A DNA stretch of 41,579 nt, from contig JAAMXP010001365.1 in NCBI GenBank assembly GCA_019693395.1, positions 1 through 41,579 of the forward strand. Direction: 5' to 3'. A program made the translations under genes and the position numbers. The stretch is from Ettlia oleoabundans. Taxonomy: Eukaryota; Chlorophyta; Chlorophyceae; Chlamydomonadales. Positions 33,009 through 41,579 of the stretch are shown one piece after another. Numbering within the stretch: the stretch's first letter is position 1; each line of letters opens with the position of its first letter. The notes below the pieces were generated by a model that was given only the letters and a program-made list of their open reading frames with translations, had not been told where the DNA came from and made no database searches.

Positions 33009-35661
33009 TCACAGCACCTCAGACAGGTCCACCCAGCCCGCCTCCAGCTCCTCGGGGCAGGGCAGTCCCAAGTTTGTCCGATAGTAGTTGAAGCCATGAG
33101 CAAAGCGCAGGCCCACTGGCACCATGCCACACTGCAGGAAGGGCCAAGACAAGGCTCTGAGGGTCAGGCAAGAGGCAGATGAAGACAAGAGGGCAGTGAC
33201 AGGTGCCCAACAAGATGGAAATTGCAGCCGCTTCATGCTTCCATGCTCAATGCTTGGCTGTGGTGTTGCCCTCAGCTTCCAGCCCGCTTTTTATGTGGCG
33301 CACCATGCTTGGGTTTTCAGCCGCATTGAAGTTGACCATCAAGTGGTCCGCCAAAGGATAGAGGTTCCCCTCAAAGTTGTTGTTATGAAGGGTCAGCTGC
33401 ACGGCCGTAAGAAGGGCATGGCGCAAGGAGTATTTTACTACATATGTAATGGGACTAGCAGCACTTGTGTCGGGTCCTGGCGCCATTTGCGTCCCACAGT
33501 TGCCAACAAGTGTCAAGCATGCATGCGCCAGTCAGCATTATTCGGAAGCCTTGCCTGTCCCAGGTGAGGGGCAGTGATAGCGAAGCTCTCCGGAATAGTT
33601 CCATTCAGTTTGTTGTCAGAGAAGCGGAGCCAGTTCTGCAGCATCAAATTGTGGATATGTGGAAAAGGCAGCAGTATTGCTAATCAATGGTGACAAGGCA
33701 GCTGCTTGGCGCCGCTGCTGCTGCGCAGAGTACAGTCGTCCGATTAGAGAGATGCCATTGTATGGTAGAAGGCTGCTCCGCAAGCCGGTCTGAACACTGG
33801 GATGCCTGCTTGTCCACCCCATGGATTGCCTGCCTGCCTGCTTGGCTGCGTGCACGCCAAGGCTGGCGCCCTGCCCACTTTGCACCTGCGAATCCTGCCA
33901 GCTCACCATGTTTGGCATCAAGGCATACTCAGCAGGCAGTGTGCCTGTCAGCTGGTTGACTTCCACCTTGAATTCCTCCAGAGTCCTAACTTCAGCAATC
34001 TCGGGAGGCAGCGTGCCTGCAGTGGAGTTGAAGGAGTGGATTACAGGTGGCGATAATGACTGACAGGCAGCAAGGACGGAAGAACCAAGGCTGCCGGTGA
34101 CCGCGCACAAACACACAACTGCACATCAGGAAACGGTGCAGAATCTAGCTTATGGCTCTGAGTCATCAGCGGTCACCACAGCCCCTGTCTGACATGCAAG
34201 CACTGTTGTCTGCATGTTTGTTATCCGACCCACTCCACACTCCCTGCAAGAGTGCAGATATGCCAAGCAAGGGAACTGTCCACACCGGTGAGCCTGTTAT
34301 AGGAAAGGTCGATCTCCAGCAGCTCGGGGTAGCAATCAGCAAAGCCGACGGGGATGGCCCCGGTCAGCACTCCACCGTCCAGGTCAAACTCCTGATGGAC
34401 CAGAGCAGGATCGGAGCAAGGCAGTGAGAAAGAAATTGGCAAGTGCCAGCGGTTGAACAGCCGTGTGTTGAACCATGCTGCCCTCCTGCTGCAACTCCTT
34501 ACCTCCCAGGCCTGCCATGCGGCCTGCATCACTGCATGCAAAGCCTGCTTCTCCGCGTTATGCAAAGGTGCTGTTTGTCCTTGCCAGGAGAGGATGCCAG
34601 GCAACATGCACTAGTCTTCTCGGCAGGTTTGTGGGTATGCCTCTCCGTGCAGCATGCATGTGCTCACAGTAAGGCTAGTGAGGTGGCAGAGCTCTGCCAG
34701 TGGCACCTCCCCTTCAATGAAGTGGTCGGTGATATGGACGTTGGTGATCAACCCGTTGCCGGGCACCTGCAGAAAGCATGCAGGAATGCCGTCAGTTGCA
34801 AGAAGGTGTCAGGGCCTGCAAGGAGCAGCCTTATGGAGGGGTAACATTTGAAAACCATTTGTGGGAGGGAAGAGGTGCAGGGAGCAGCGGTGTAAGGAGG
34901 CGACAGACGAGGGATAAAATGCACTAGTTTGCGCGTATTCGTGCACGGCCAAGCTTGTTTTAGGTTGCAAGGAGCGGTGGTCGGCACCTGGAATTTGGTA
35001 AGGGACACACGTTCGCCTCGGCAAGCCAAGTGCTTCCAGTTGCCCCATACCTGCATTGGTGCTCAAGGAGCAAGTTGCCATGCGCAGGGGTGTGCAACGT
35101 GGAAACGCATGCGGCCATTGGCATGCTTCCTATGCCAGACCGTGGCCCCATGACATTGTGGTGGAGCAGGAAGCATGTTTCCAATGGGCAGCTGCCGCGT
35201 TGTGTATGGGTGCGTCCTTGCTGGGTGCCGCCGCCTCCCCACCTAGCGCACCTGCTGACCGCATGGGTCGCAACCACTACCCACACTGTTGGAGGGGTCA
35301 GTGGGGCAGATCCAGCTGGCTAGAGCTCTGCCCCAGTTCCTCTACATATGGGCAGACAGAGGAGGCAGCACAGTTGGCAAGATGCCAGCGCGATTGATAT
35401 GGGACGCCTCAACTACCTGCCAGGGGGGAAGGAAGGAAGGTGAGAGCTGCGTGAGCTGCTCGGCAGTTTGACACTTACCTGGCCCGGGCGAGCTAGCATG
35501 GCGTCCCTGAACTCAGAGATAATCTGGAACTGATCAGGCCGTGTGTAAGCAGCTGCAAGTGGGGCTAAGCAAGCCAGCACAGCGAGCAGGAGGCCGCCGG
35601 TCGCCAGCGCTGAGGAGAGGCTCTGCCTTCGCACTGGGCACGGCTGCTTCTGTGGTGCCAT
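33009..35661 (-). CDS. Secreted plant-type LRR protein, tandem copy A
   Basis: Nine exons: 35661-35479, 35341-35252, 35050-34988, 34766-34668, 34391-34286, 34016-33907, 33635-33555, 33396-33304, 33131-33009, giving 315 aa. Sizes 183/90/63/99/106/110/81/93/123 are identical, exon by exon, to the copy at 29842-32317, while introns differ in length and sequence. The N-terminus has a hydrophobic signal core ('GGLLLAVLACLAPLAAA'). The cap reads 'WICPTDPSNS..CDPCGQQ' and 'WGNWKHLACRGERV'. LRR units include 'LLEIDLSYNRLTGTLPPEI' and 'LEEFKVEVNQLTGTLPAEY'. The last exon 'CGMVPVGLRFAHGFNYY' nearly matches its paralogue. No membrane anchor is seen, so it is likely secreted. Ligand and function are unknown. 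Intron 7 is GC-AG; intron 3 keeps a GT donor, unlike the other copy. The start is the first ATG before the signal peptide. Confidence 0.88.
33397..33554 (-). other. GC-AG intron 7 of LRR copy A
   Basis: The donor is GGACAG|GCAAGG and the acceptor GTGCAG, in phase 0, at the same position as the GC-AG intron of copy B. Confidence 0.85.
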
Positions 35662-36058
35662 GGAGCTCAGCTACGGGTGAGTAGCAGAGAAACCACACCA
35701 AAGAAGGTTGGGGGATGCGGCCGCAGGAGGCGGGCGCTGCTCGGTATGATCTGGGCTTGCCCGGCTCTTACTGCTGGCGCAAGTCTCGATTGGAACGATT
35801 TTATCAGTAACGGTTGGTGTGCCCCAGAGCAAGTTATGAGCTGCCGCTTGTGCTGCTGCTGCTGCTGAGCTGGCAGATGGCCGCTGGAATTCAGCTGCGC
35901 CATTGAGGGGACCTGAGGTCTGAGGTGCATTGCAGCCCTGTTTCGCGGAGTACAGACCCTATCTCGGTGCATTACAGCTGCAACAGAGCTGGAGAGCTCG
36001 CCTGCACCAGCTGTAGTGCAGACTTGCAATGCCGCCGCCAGCTGGTGTTTCCCTCGCT
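35662..36058. promoter_or_regulatory. 5' flank of LRR copy A
   Basis: About 400 bases between the LRR start and the MYND remnant. It includes a CTG/CAG-rich stretch near 35850-35870. No clear promoter motif or gene is seen. Confidence 0.35.
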
Positions 36059-36800
36059 TCATGCCCCTTGGTTCACCCAGCATTCAGTTGCTTTAAACTC
36101 GCCAAAATTACGACAGTGGACACACAAGTAGTCCGGAGCTTGAATCGGGCTGCATGGCTCAAGGAACAGCCTCTGGCACATGCAGCACCTTGCAAGCAGC
36201 TTGGTGCAGCCGCTGCACTTGCGCCCCCTGGCGGTCTCAACCATGCTGGCCCCAGCCAAGTTGCTGCACCGAGGGGTGCCGCACTTTTACACCGCCAGCG
36301 CCTGGGCACGACGCACAGCAAGCTGCTCCGCCTCGGGGCTTAGCGGCTGCCTGCGGGGCCGAGCGCTGGTGGAGGCTGGCTCGGCCTCCTGCCCCTGCTG
36401 CAGCGCCGCCGCCAGAGCCAGACTTGCCGTCGCTGCTTGCGTGGTGTAGGGGTGGGCATTCCCAGCATTTTTGCTCCCCCAACATGCGCTCTAAACGACA
36501 TAAAGGGCATAATTTCCTTCCATATGCCACAGAACCGCCGAGAAGTGCTGGGGGCTGTGTTAATTACATGGTGGCGAAGAGCGGAACAGTAGCTTCATTC
36601 AGGCGTGGATTAGGGCAAGCCACGCAAGGATCCAGCACGAATGCAGCTGCAGCGATGGAGATATTCTGCAGAAGTGCTGCAGACTGGCTGTCAAAGGCCA
36701 CCTGCACCCAGCGCTGCATGGCCAGCTGGTGCTACCACCAGCTGGCGGCGTGCCATGCGCAGCGGGGGCGCCATCTGGCGGCCTCATCCGTCGTGGCCAT
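36059..36800 (-). pseudogene. Degenerate MYND-finger protein gene
   Basis: Reads as protein-like in pieces but not as one frame. The 3' part holds a divergent MYND zinc finger: 'CGTPRCSNLAGAS', then 'GRKCSGCTKLLARCCMCQRL', then 'YLCVHC' before a TGA at 36059-36061. The segment just upstream in the same frame ('PLSPEAEQLAVRRAQALAV') is the usual helical lead-in of algal MYND proteins, but a TAA at 36289-36287 separates it from the finger. A further 5' piece ('QRWVQVAFDSQSAALQNIS', 'FVLDPCVACPNPRLNEA') lies in another frame. A TAG interrupts it at 36734-36732 after the ATG at 36800, and a TAA follows at 36566-36564. Canonical histidine and cysteine positions after the core are partly lost. It could instead be an active gene with introns I could not place; several donors are possible. 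Typical MYND modules bind proline-rich partners. Confidence 0.45.
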
Positions 36801-37141
36801 AACTCTCGTTCTAGCGGCGCCTGTAAATGTAAAAGCTGAATATTTGGGGCGCTACCAAGCCGTAACACCCGAGCCCCGGCCGGGAGGTGAGCGGGGACGC
36901 CCGCGTCCCCAGACCGGGTCCTCATAGGTTTAGCCTATACTTTGCTGTGCCAGTGTGAACCGCAAAGAGCATGCTGGTATTGCTTCGAACGCGCGCCGCG
37001 CTATGTGCTATCACGCCCATCCCTCCACAGGGCGCTCGATGCTGCACCTAGGTCCGTCCACCGCCCCTCACCACTGCCCCCGCTACCACTCAATGCAGAG
37101 ACCACTTGCCTTTCCTACTTTTGAGGGAAACAGCACGCATC
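36801..37141 (+). promoter_or_regulatory. 5' flank of the cystatin gene
   Basis: About 340 bases between the divergent MYND remnant and the cystatin. A weak AT patch (CCTATACTTTG) lies near 36933-36943. Nothing stronger is seen. Confidence 0.3.
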
Positions 37142-38005
37142 ATGGGTTATAAGGCCGTCCTGGCGCTCGGCCTGGCACTCCTGTGTGCCGCTGCACTCCC
37201 TGCTGTTGCCACCAGCGATGATTTCTGCCCAGGTGCCGGCCAGGGCCTGGCTGGCGGCTTCACCATGCTTGACACCGTTCCTCAAGACATTGTCAACGCC
37301 ACTCTGATCGACTTCTTCGACAGTGGAGCTGCCACCAACACCACATGGGTGCCCTGTGACTATGATGAGATGGAGATTGCCGCTGTGGGGTGCAGCCAGG
37401 TGAATAGATGCTGGCGACCTGGTCAGCTGGGTAACGCATGTGCCTTGCGCGCAGCGCCCAATAATTACCCCGGCCCTGCCGTCCTGCGGTTTCAGTTGTA
37501 CTGCAAGTGCAAGCACCATTCATGCAGTCTGACAAAGCAGCCAACCATCACCTGACTCCGCACACCTTTCCTGCACTACCAGCCAACCCCTCCACCTGCC
37601 ATCCCCTGGCCCTGCAGGTTGTGGCTGGTACCAACTACCAGATCCAGCTCAACGTGACCTGCCCTGAGCCCAGCCCTGACACCGTGGGCATCCAGGCCAC
37701 AGTGTTCCAGCCTCTGCCCTACATAAACGAGCCACCCCAGGTGGGTGGCTGCATGAAGAGCACACCTCGCTCGTTCTTGTGTGACTCCTGCATGCCACAT
37801 GTCAGCTATGCCGAACCAGTGCCCACATTGCTTGGACTCAGCCACTGCAGTGTTGAATGGCTAGCCAGTAGCCACTCAGCCGCAGCCAGCGGCCACTAAC
37901 CCAACCGGGCTCCTGACGCTGCTTGGCCTGTGCCACATCCTTTGCTTGCTGCAGGTGCAGGATCTGAACGTGCTGTTTGTTGAGGTGGACGATACAGAGG
38001 CTTGA
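37142..38005 (+). CDS. Secreted cystatin-like cysteine protease inhibitor
   Basis: Probably blocks papain-family cysteine proteases in the secretory pathway or outside the cell. Three exons: 37142-37399, 37618-37740, 37955-38005, giving 143 aa in phase 0 throughout. The signal peptide is 'MGYKAVLALGLALLCAA', cleaved near residue 24. A 'GG' pair near residue 39 fits the N-terminal trunk glycine, and 'VNATLIDFF' fits the helix. The reactive first hairpin Q-V-V-A-G is formed exactly across the exon 1/2 junction and continues 'TNYQIQLNVTC', the usual strand after it. The plant LARFAV helix signature is not evident, and the second hairpin Pro-Trp is not obvious. About six cysteines suggest disulphides. 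The call rests on the QxVxG motif in the right order, so it is a good but not certain assignment. The start is the ATG opening the signal peptide. Confidence 0.78.
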
Positions 38006-38442
38006 AACCCTTGACTCAAAACTCCCAAGTATCAGCCTACCTAAAACATTAATTGCCAGCAATTTGTGGGCAGCACACTAGCGCTGCCTGGCGTGCGACT
38101 AACATACAAGCTGACGGCTGAACAACCTCAACCACATTGCCCTCACTACGCAGATGACCACAATAACCCTGCCAGCTGCGTGCATTGCAATCGCAACCAC
38201 AAAGTGATGTGCAAGTCACATCGCTCCTGCAAGCCCTCCCTTTGCCACACACGCTCTTTCAATCCGACAATCCACCACGTGATTGCTGAACTCATGCAGT
38301 TCTCACTTGCCATTCTTCATTTATTCGCAATTTCAACATCTGTTGATGTAAGAGCATGCCAATAATAAGTTTGCACTACAGCACAAGGCCTTTCGGTGGC
38401 AAACATACCATTTCTTGTCCCTTAGTCCACATCAAACCACTC
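38006..38442. other. Convergent 3' region between cystatin and VPS39
   Basis: About 440 bases of tail-to-tail flank. No gene is seen. A short AT-rich part around 38320-38370 contains the possible TGTAA signal. Confidence 0.45.
38347..38351 (+). terminator. Possible TGTAA polyadenylation signal of the cystatin
   Basis: TGTAA, the usual green algal polyadenylation signal, occurs about 340 bases after the cystatin stop, which is a normal 3' UTR length in algae. A five-base match can arise by chance. Confidence 0.3.
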
Positions 38443-41400
38443 TCAGTAGCCGCTCCTGCTGCCCATGACACCCACTTGTGTTCGCCCATTGGACATGCCC
38501 CCTGCCCCTCCTCTTGCCGATGCCTGCTGCCCTGGTGCTGCTTGCTGGCCCGATGCCCGGCGGTGACAGCTGTAGTGCGCCAGCAGGCCCGACGGAAAGA
38601 CCACCAGGGCTGAGGTGCCCACTCGCTTGTAGCAGATGCTGCAGTTGCGCTCGGGGGTCAGCAGCACGCTCCTGCAGTGCAGGTTTGCAGTGGTAGGGAG
38701 TCGGGAGGGTGTGCAAGGGGGCACAGGGGGCATAGGGGTGTTGTGCTCGAAGTTACCGGTGGGAAGCGACAGGCGAGATTGTGTGAGGCAAGGCTGCGTG
38801 CTGTGTTCACGCATGAATGAGAATGGGAGAAACTGACAGCTGGTGCACAAAAAGCGGCAGGATGCTGACGGTGCCTATGTGCCATTGCTGCAGCAATGTT
38901 CCGCGCTCCCTTTCCGCACTCCCACACCGCTTCACTTCCACACCACCCACCCACACAGATCATCCATCCTCCGCACCTCTGCCGCGCGTCTGCAAGCTCC
39001 CCCAGCAGCGCCACGTGCTCGGAGCGGCGCAGGTTGCGGGCCACCGCAGCGGCACGGCGCCGCTCTCCTGCCCCCCACAGCGCTCCTTCCAGAAAGGGTA
39101 GGGCGTTGGACAGAGGCACCTGCATAGGGCGACATGGGCAGCTGTGCATGTTACTGGAGTGCAAGCTTTGGCAGTCTGGGGCTAAGTAAAAGTTGGTCTT
39201 GCAAGCCTGCCAGCAGCGGGATGGCGCAGCAGGTGTTAAGCAGCCTCCTCGGCTGAGAGTTACAACGGAAAACGCGTCGTTGGCAACTTCCCTCCCAGCA
39301 GCTTTCTTGGAAGCTGCTTAATCCCAGGACCTGGCAGGCAGGCAGGCAGGCAAACAAACGCTGTGTTGACTCACCTCCCCCGGCAGCAGGCTCAGCGCGT
39401 GGAGTGGCTGGATGGCATCGCGCTTGCGGCTCAGCAGCCGCGCCACCTCGCCCCACACCGCGTGGTCTGGCGCATGCTGCAGGCGGAAGCGCTTGGGTGG
39501 CAGGGTCATGGAAATGTAAGGAATGTTGCCTGGCCGAGAACGGACCAAAAAGGTGTGCCTACCGGCTTCAGGGAGCGATAACCGTTGTACCAATATCTTG
39601 TGCTGCAGGTGCAAGGGCCCCAGCAACAGAGCAGGAGCCATGTCACCTGCACATGATGGAAGGTACCGCTGCTGTCCTCCTCCTCCAGCAGTACCTGCAG
39701 GGGGGAAGGTGTGATAAAGGGGGCAGTACAGGGAACTGGTGCAGCCAGGTAATGTAAGGGTGCCAGAAGGTCGCACATCCGACTTGTGCAAGCAAGCGCA
39801 CAATCCTTTGCCTGAGGTGCATGCTGTTGTCAGTGGGTGTCAGCTTCCATACTGTCTACAGGCAGGTCCTACCCTCACACATGTGCACAGCCCGCTCTGC
39901 CGCCATACCCTGCTGCCACCGTAGCGGCCCTAGCTGGCTGCCCAATGTGGCTGTAGGCTGAAGCCCAGCGTTTGAGTGCACATTGTCTGTCTAATGCAAA
40001 TTGCATGGAAAGCAAACATCAAACTTGCCTGCACCATGAGAAGGTAAATATCGGCCCCATCCTCAGAGCTGCCCCTGCCCAATGTCGGCTGCAGCTTGGT
40101 GGCAGGTGCGCCCGCTGGTATAAAGCTTCTCCCCCCACCTCCGGTACCAGCAGGAGCCATGCTGCCGCCGCCGCCATCAAACTGCAGGTTCCTAAGGCTG
40201 CCGCTGCTGCCCCATGGGCTGCCAAAAGCGCCGGCGGTACCCGAGGGGGGCTGCACGCCGTACGCTGCTGCACCACTGAACCCGCTGCCGGTTGCCACGC
40301 TGGTGGCCAAGCGCTGCCGGCGCAGTGCTGCTGCCAGCTCTGCATGCCGCTGTTCGCGCCGCTGCTGCTGCCGCTGCTGATACACTCTGTCACAGTAAGC
40401 CTCGGCCGCTTTGAGCTGGCGCAGACGGTGGATGTAAATCCGCAGCGCCTCCAAGTGCCTGCGGCCAGCAACGACCATCATTCCATGATGCAAGAAGTGA
40501 GCGAAGGATGTGGCATGGCACACCCCCGCCCAAATGAGCAAGCAGGCTGGACCCCGCAGCCAGCCAGGCAGTCGCTTCTCACCACACAACAACCACCTGA
40601 ATGCCCACCTCAGCCCGTCCGCCAGCCAGCCACCTCTTTATCACCTCGCCAGATTCCTCACCCACCCACCCACCCACCCACCGCCATGACAATAACCACA
40701 CCCTCACCTGCCCAGTCGCTCCAACAGCGCTGCCCGTACCTCCAGCATGCGCTGCTGCGGCACCACCAGCAGCAACGACTCGTAGTTCAAGTGGCGGCTG
40801 CTCAGGATCTGCAGGCATGCACGGGGCGGGCAGCAGTGAGGAGACGGGCGGGGCTGAACATTCCGTTAGTTTTGCAGCGAGCACCAAGGCATGGCGGGAG
40901 CTGTGCCCATGGTGGCATCTGCTATCAACCACTTGACGGCGACTTGAGCCAACAGCATAGCATGCAGCAGGCAGCAGACAAGAAGCAAGTGAGCTTGCTC
41001 ACCAGCTGCTTCAGCTTGCCATACTCAGGTGGCAGAGAGGCAGGAGTCTGCCCCTCTATTTCCCCGGCCAGGGCAGCGTCCCCTGCGGCGGCACCGCCCC
41101 GTGCCCTGCCACCCGTGACGGCTGCACTGCTGTCAAGGCTGCTGCAGGTGGTACTGCTGGCGGCAGCAATGCGTTCCAGGTAGATTCTGGCCAGTTCCTG
41201 CTCGTATGTGGCGGAGTCAGCTGCCCCTGAGACCAGAGCAGCTTCCAGGTAGGTACCTGCTGGCCAGAGAGGAAGGAAAGATGGCAGCAAGTAGTGGTGA
41301 GGTGGGAGGGCAGGCGGACGGGCAGGCCGGAGCCAGAGGCCGGAGGGCTACAGCACGCTACAGGACGTCGCTTGGCACGGTCATGTAATGGCACTACACT

Positions 41401-41579
41401 TTGCCCACCGAACCCCACCCATCCAGCCGCCCATCCACGCACCCGCCAGTTGCGGTGCATATGACGTCAGCATCGGCAGCACAGCGGAGGGCGGCAGCGG
41501 CGGCTGCATGCTCCCAAACATCTCCAGCCCGGCATCAGGGTCCGCAACCAGCATCCACCTGGTGTTGGCGCACGAGGTG
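38443..41579 (-). CDS. VPS39: VPS39 (HOPS complex subunit), C-terminal part
   Basis: VPS39/Vam6 is a subunit of the HOPS tether that drives fusion at late endosomes and the vacuole. Exons from the right edge: 41579-41443, 41256-41003, 40808-40708, 40458-40029, 39694-39647, 39476-39375, 39119-38977, 38671-38443, all in phase. The 5' part, including the expected N-terminal CNH beta-propeller, lies beyond the window. Seen here are clathrin-repeat-like helices ('YLEAALVSG..YEQELARIYLE', 'EALRIYIHRL') with a long low-complexity Gly/Pro insert at about 40350-40080. Then comes the diagnostic Vps39 C-terminal block ('VPLSNALPFLEGALWG', 'RNLRRSEHVALLGEL') and the terminal zinc-binding segment ('CSICYKRVGTSALVVFPSG', 'HYSC'). 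A Gly/Ser-rich tail of about 35 residues follows. The intron at 40028-39695 is GC-AG. VPS39 and its paralogue TGFBRAP1/Vps3 are hard to separate; the C-terminal block favours Vps39. Confidence 0.88.
39695..40028 (-). other. GC-AG intron in VPS39
   Basis: The donor is GTGCAG|GCAAGT, the best GC-donor consensus in the window, with acceptor CCTGCAG. Phase 0 joining gives 'DIYLLMVQVLLEEEDSS', continuous with the family. Confidence 0.85.

Noticed and set aside
36154..36927. A 257-aa plus-strand open frame
   Set aside because: Low-complexity composition, no recognisable domain, and antisense to the MYND remnant, whose Cys-pair pattern is specific.
39972..41183. A 403-aa plus-strand open frame
   Set aside because: It lies antisense across three VPS39 exons that have matching phases and clear family similarity. 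Long antisense frames are expected in GC-rich coding DNA.

Overview
This is nuclear DNA from a green alga (Chlorophyta; class not resolved from this window alone). The evidence is intron-dense GC-rich genes with short exons and GT-AG or GC-AG introns, an algal/plant-type gene set (plastid-type alpha-amylase, plant-type pfkB sugar kinase, plant-type LRR proteins, aminoalcohol phosphotransferase), a MYND-finger fragment of a kind common in algae, and many tetranucleotide repeats inside introns. I see no bacterial operon, phage, CRISPR array, rRNA or convincing tRNA.

Layout, left to right. (1) <1-3341, minus: an aminoalcohol (choline/ethanolamine) phosphotransferase whose 3' end lies beyond the left edge. 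(2) 3559-4707, plus: an unrecognised soluble protein. (3) 5060-8645, plus: an 11-exon pfkB/fructokinase-like sugar kinase with a plastid-like leader. (4) 8896-15612, minus: an ABC-class ATPase (Pfam ABC_ATPase type) of about 19 exons, with an RGG-rich N-terminus. (5) 16463-23346, plus: a 19-exon alpha-amylase with an N-terminal ACT domain. (6) 23928-25321, minus: a secretory-pathway single-pass membrane protein of unknown function. (7) 26375-29097, minus: an F-box plus von Willebrand factor A protein. (8, 9) 29842-32317 and 33009-35661, minus: two tandem paralogues of a secreted leucine-rich-repeat protein with identical exon sizes. (10) about 36059-36800, minus: remains of a MYND-finger gene with in-frame stops. 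(11) 37142-38005, plus: a secreted cystatin. (12) 38443->41579, minus: the C-terminal part of VPS39, a HOPS/endolysosomal tethering subunit.

The genes are mostly unrelated housekeeping loci and do not form a pathway cluster. Two (sugar kinase, amylase) belong to carbohydrate metabolism, one to phospholipid synthesis and one to vacuolar trafficking. The LRR pair, the cystatin and the membrane protein enter the secretory pathway.

The most notable features are: an unusually high share of GC-AG introns (7 of roughly 88 inferred); the ACT-amylase fusion; a frame-preserving 90-nt possible cassette exon in the F-box/VWA gene; the LRR tandem duplication with one GT/GC donor difference; and microsatellites abutting splice sites. 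All exon boundaries were worked out by eye from splice motifs, reading-frame phase and family similarity. No alignment or transcript data were available.
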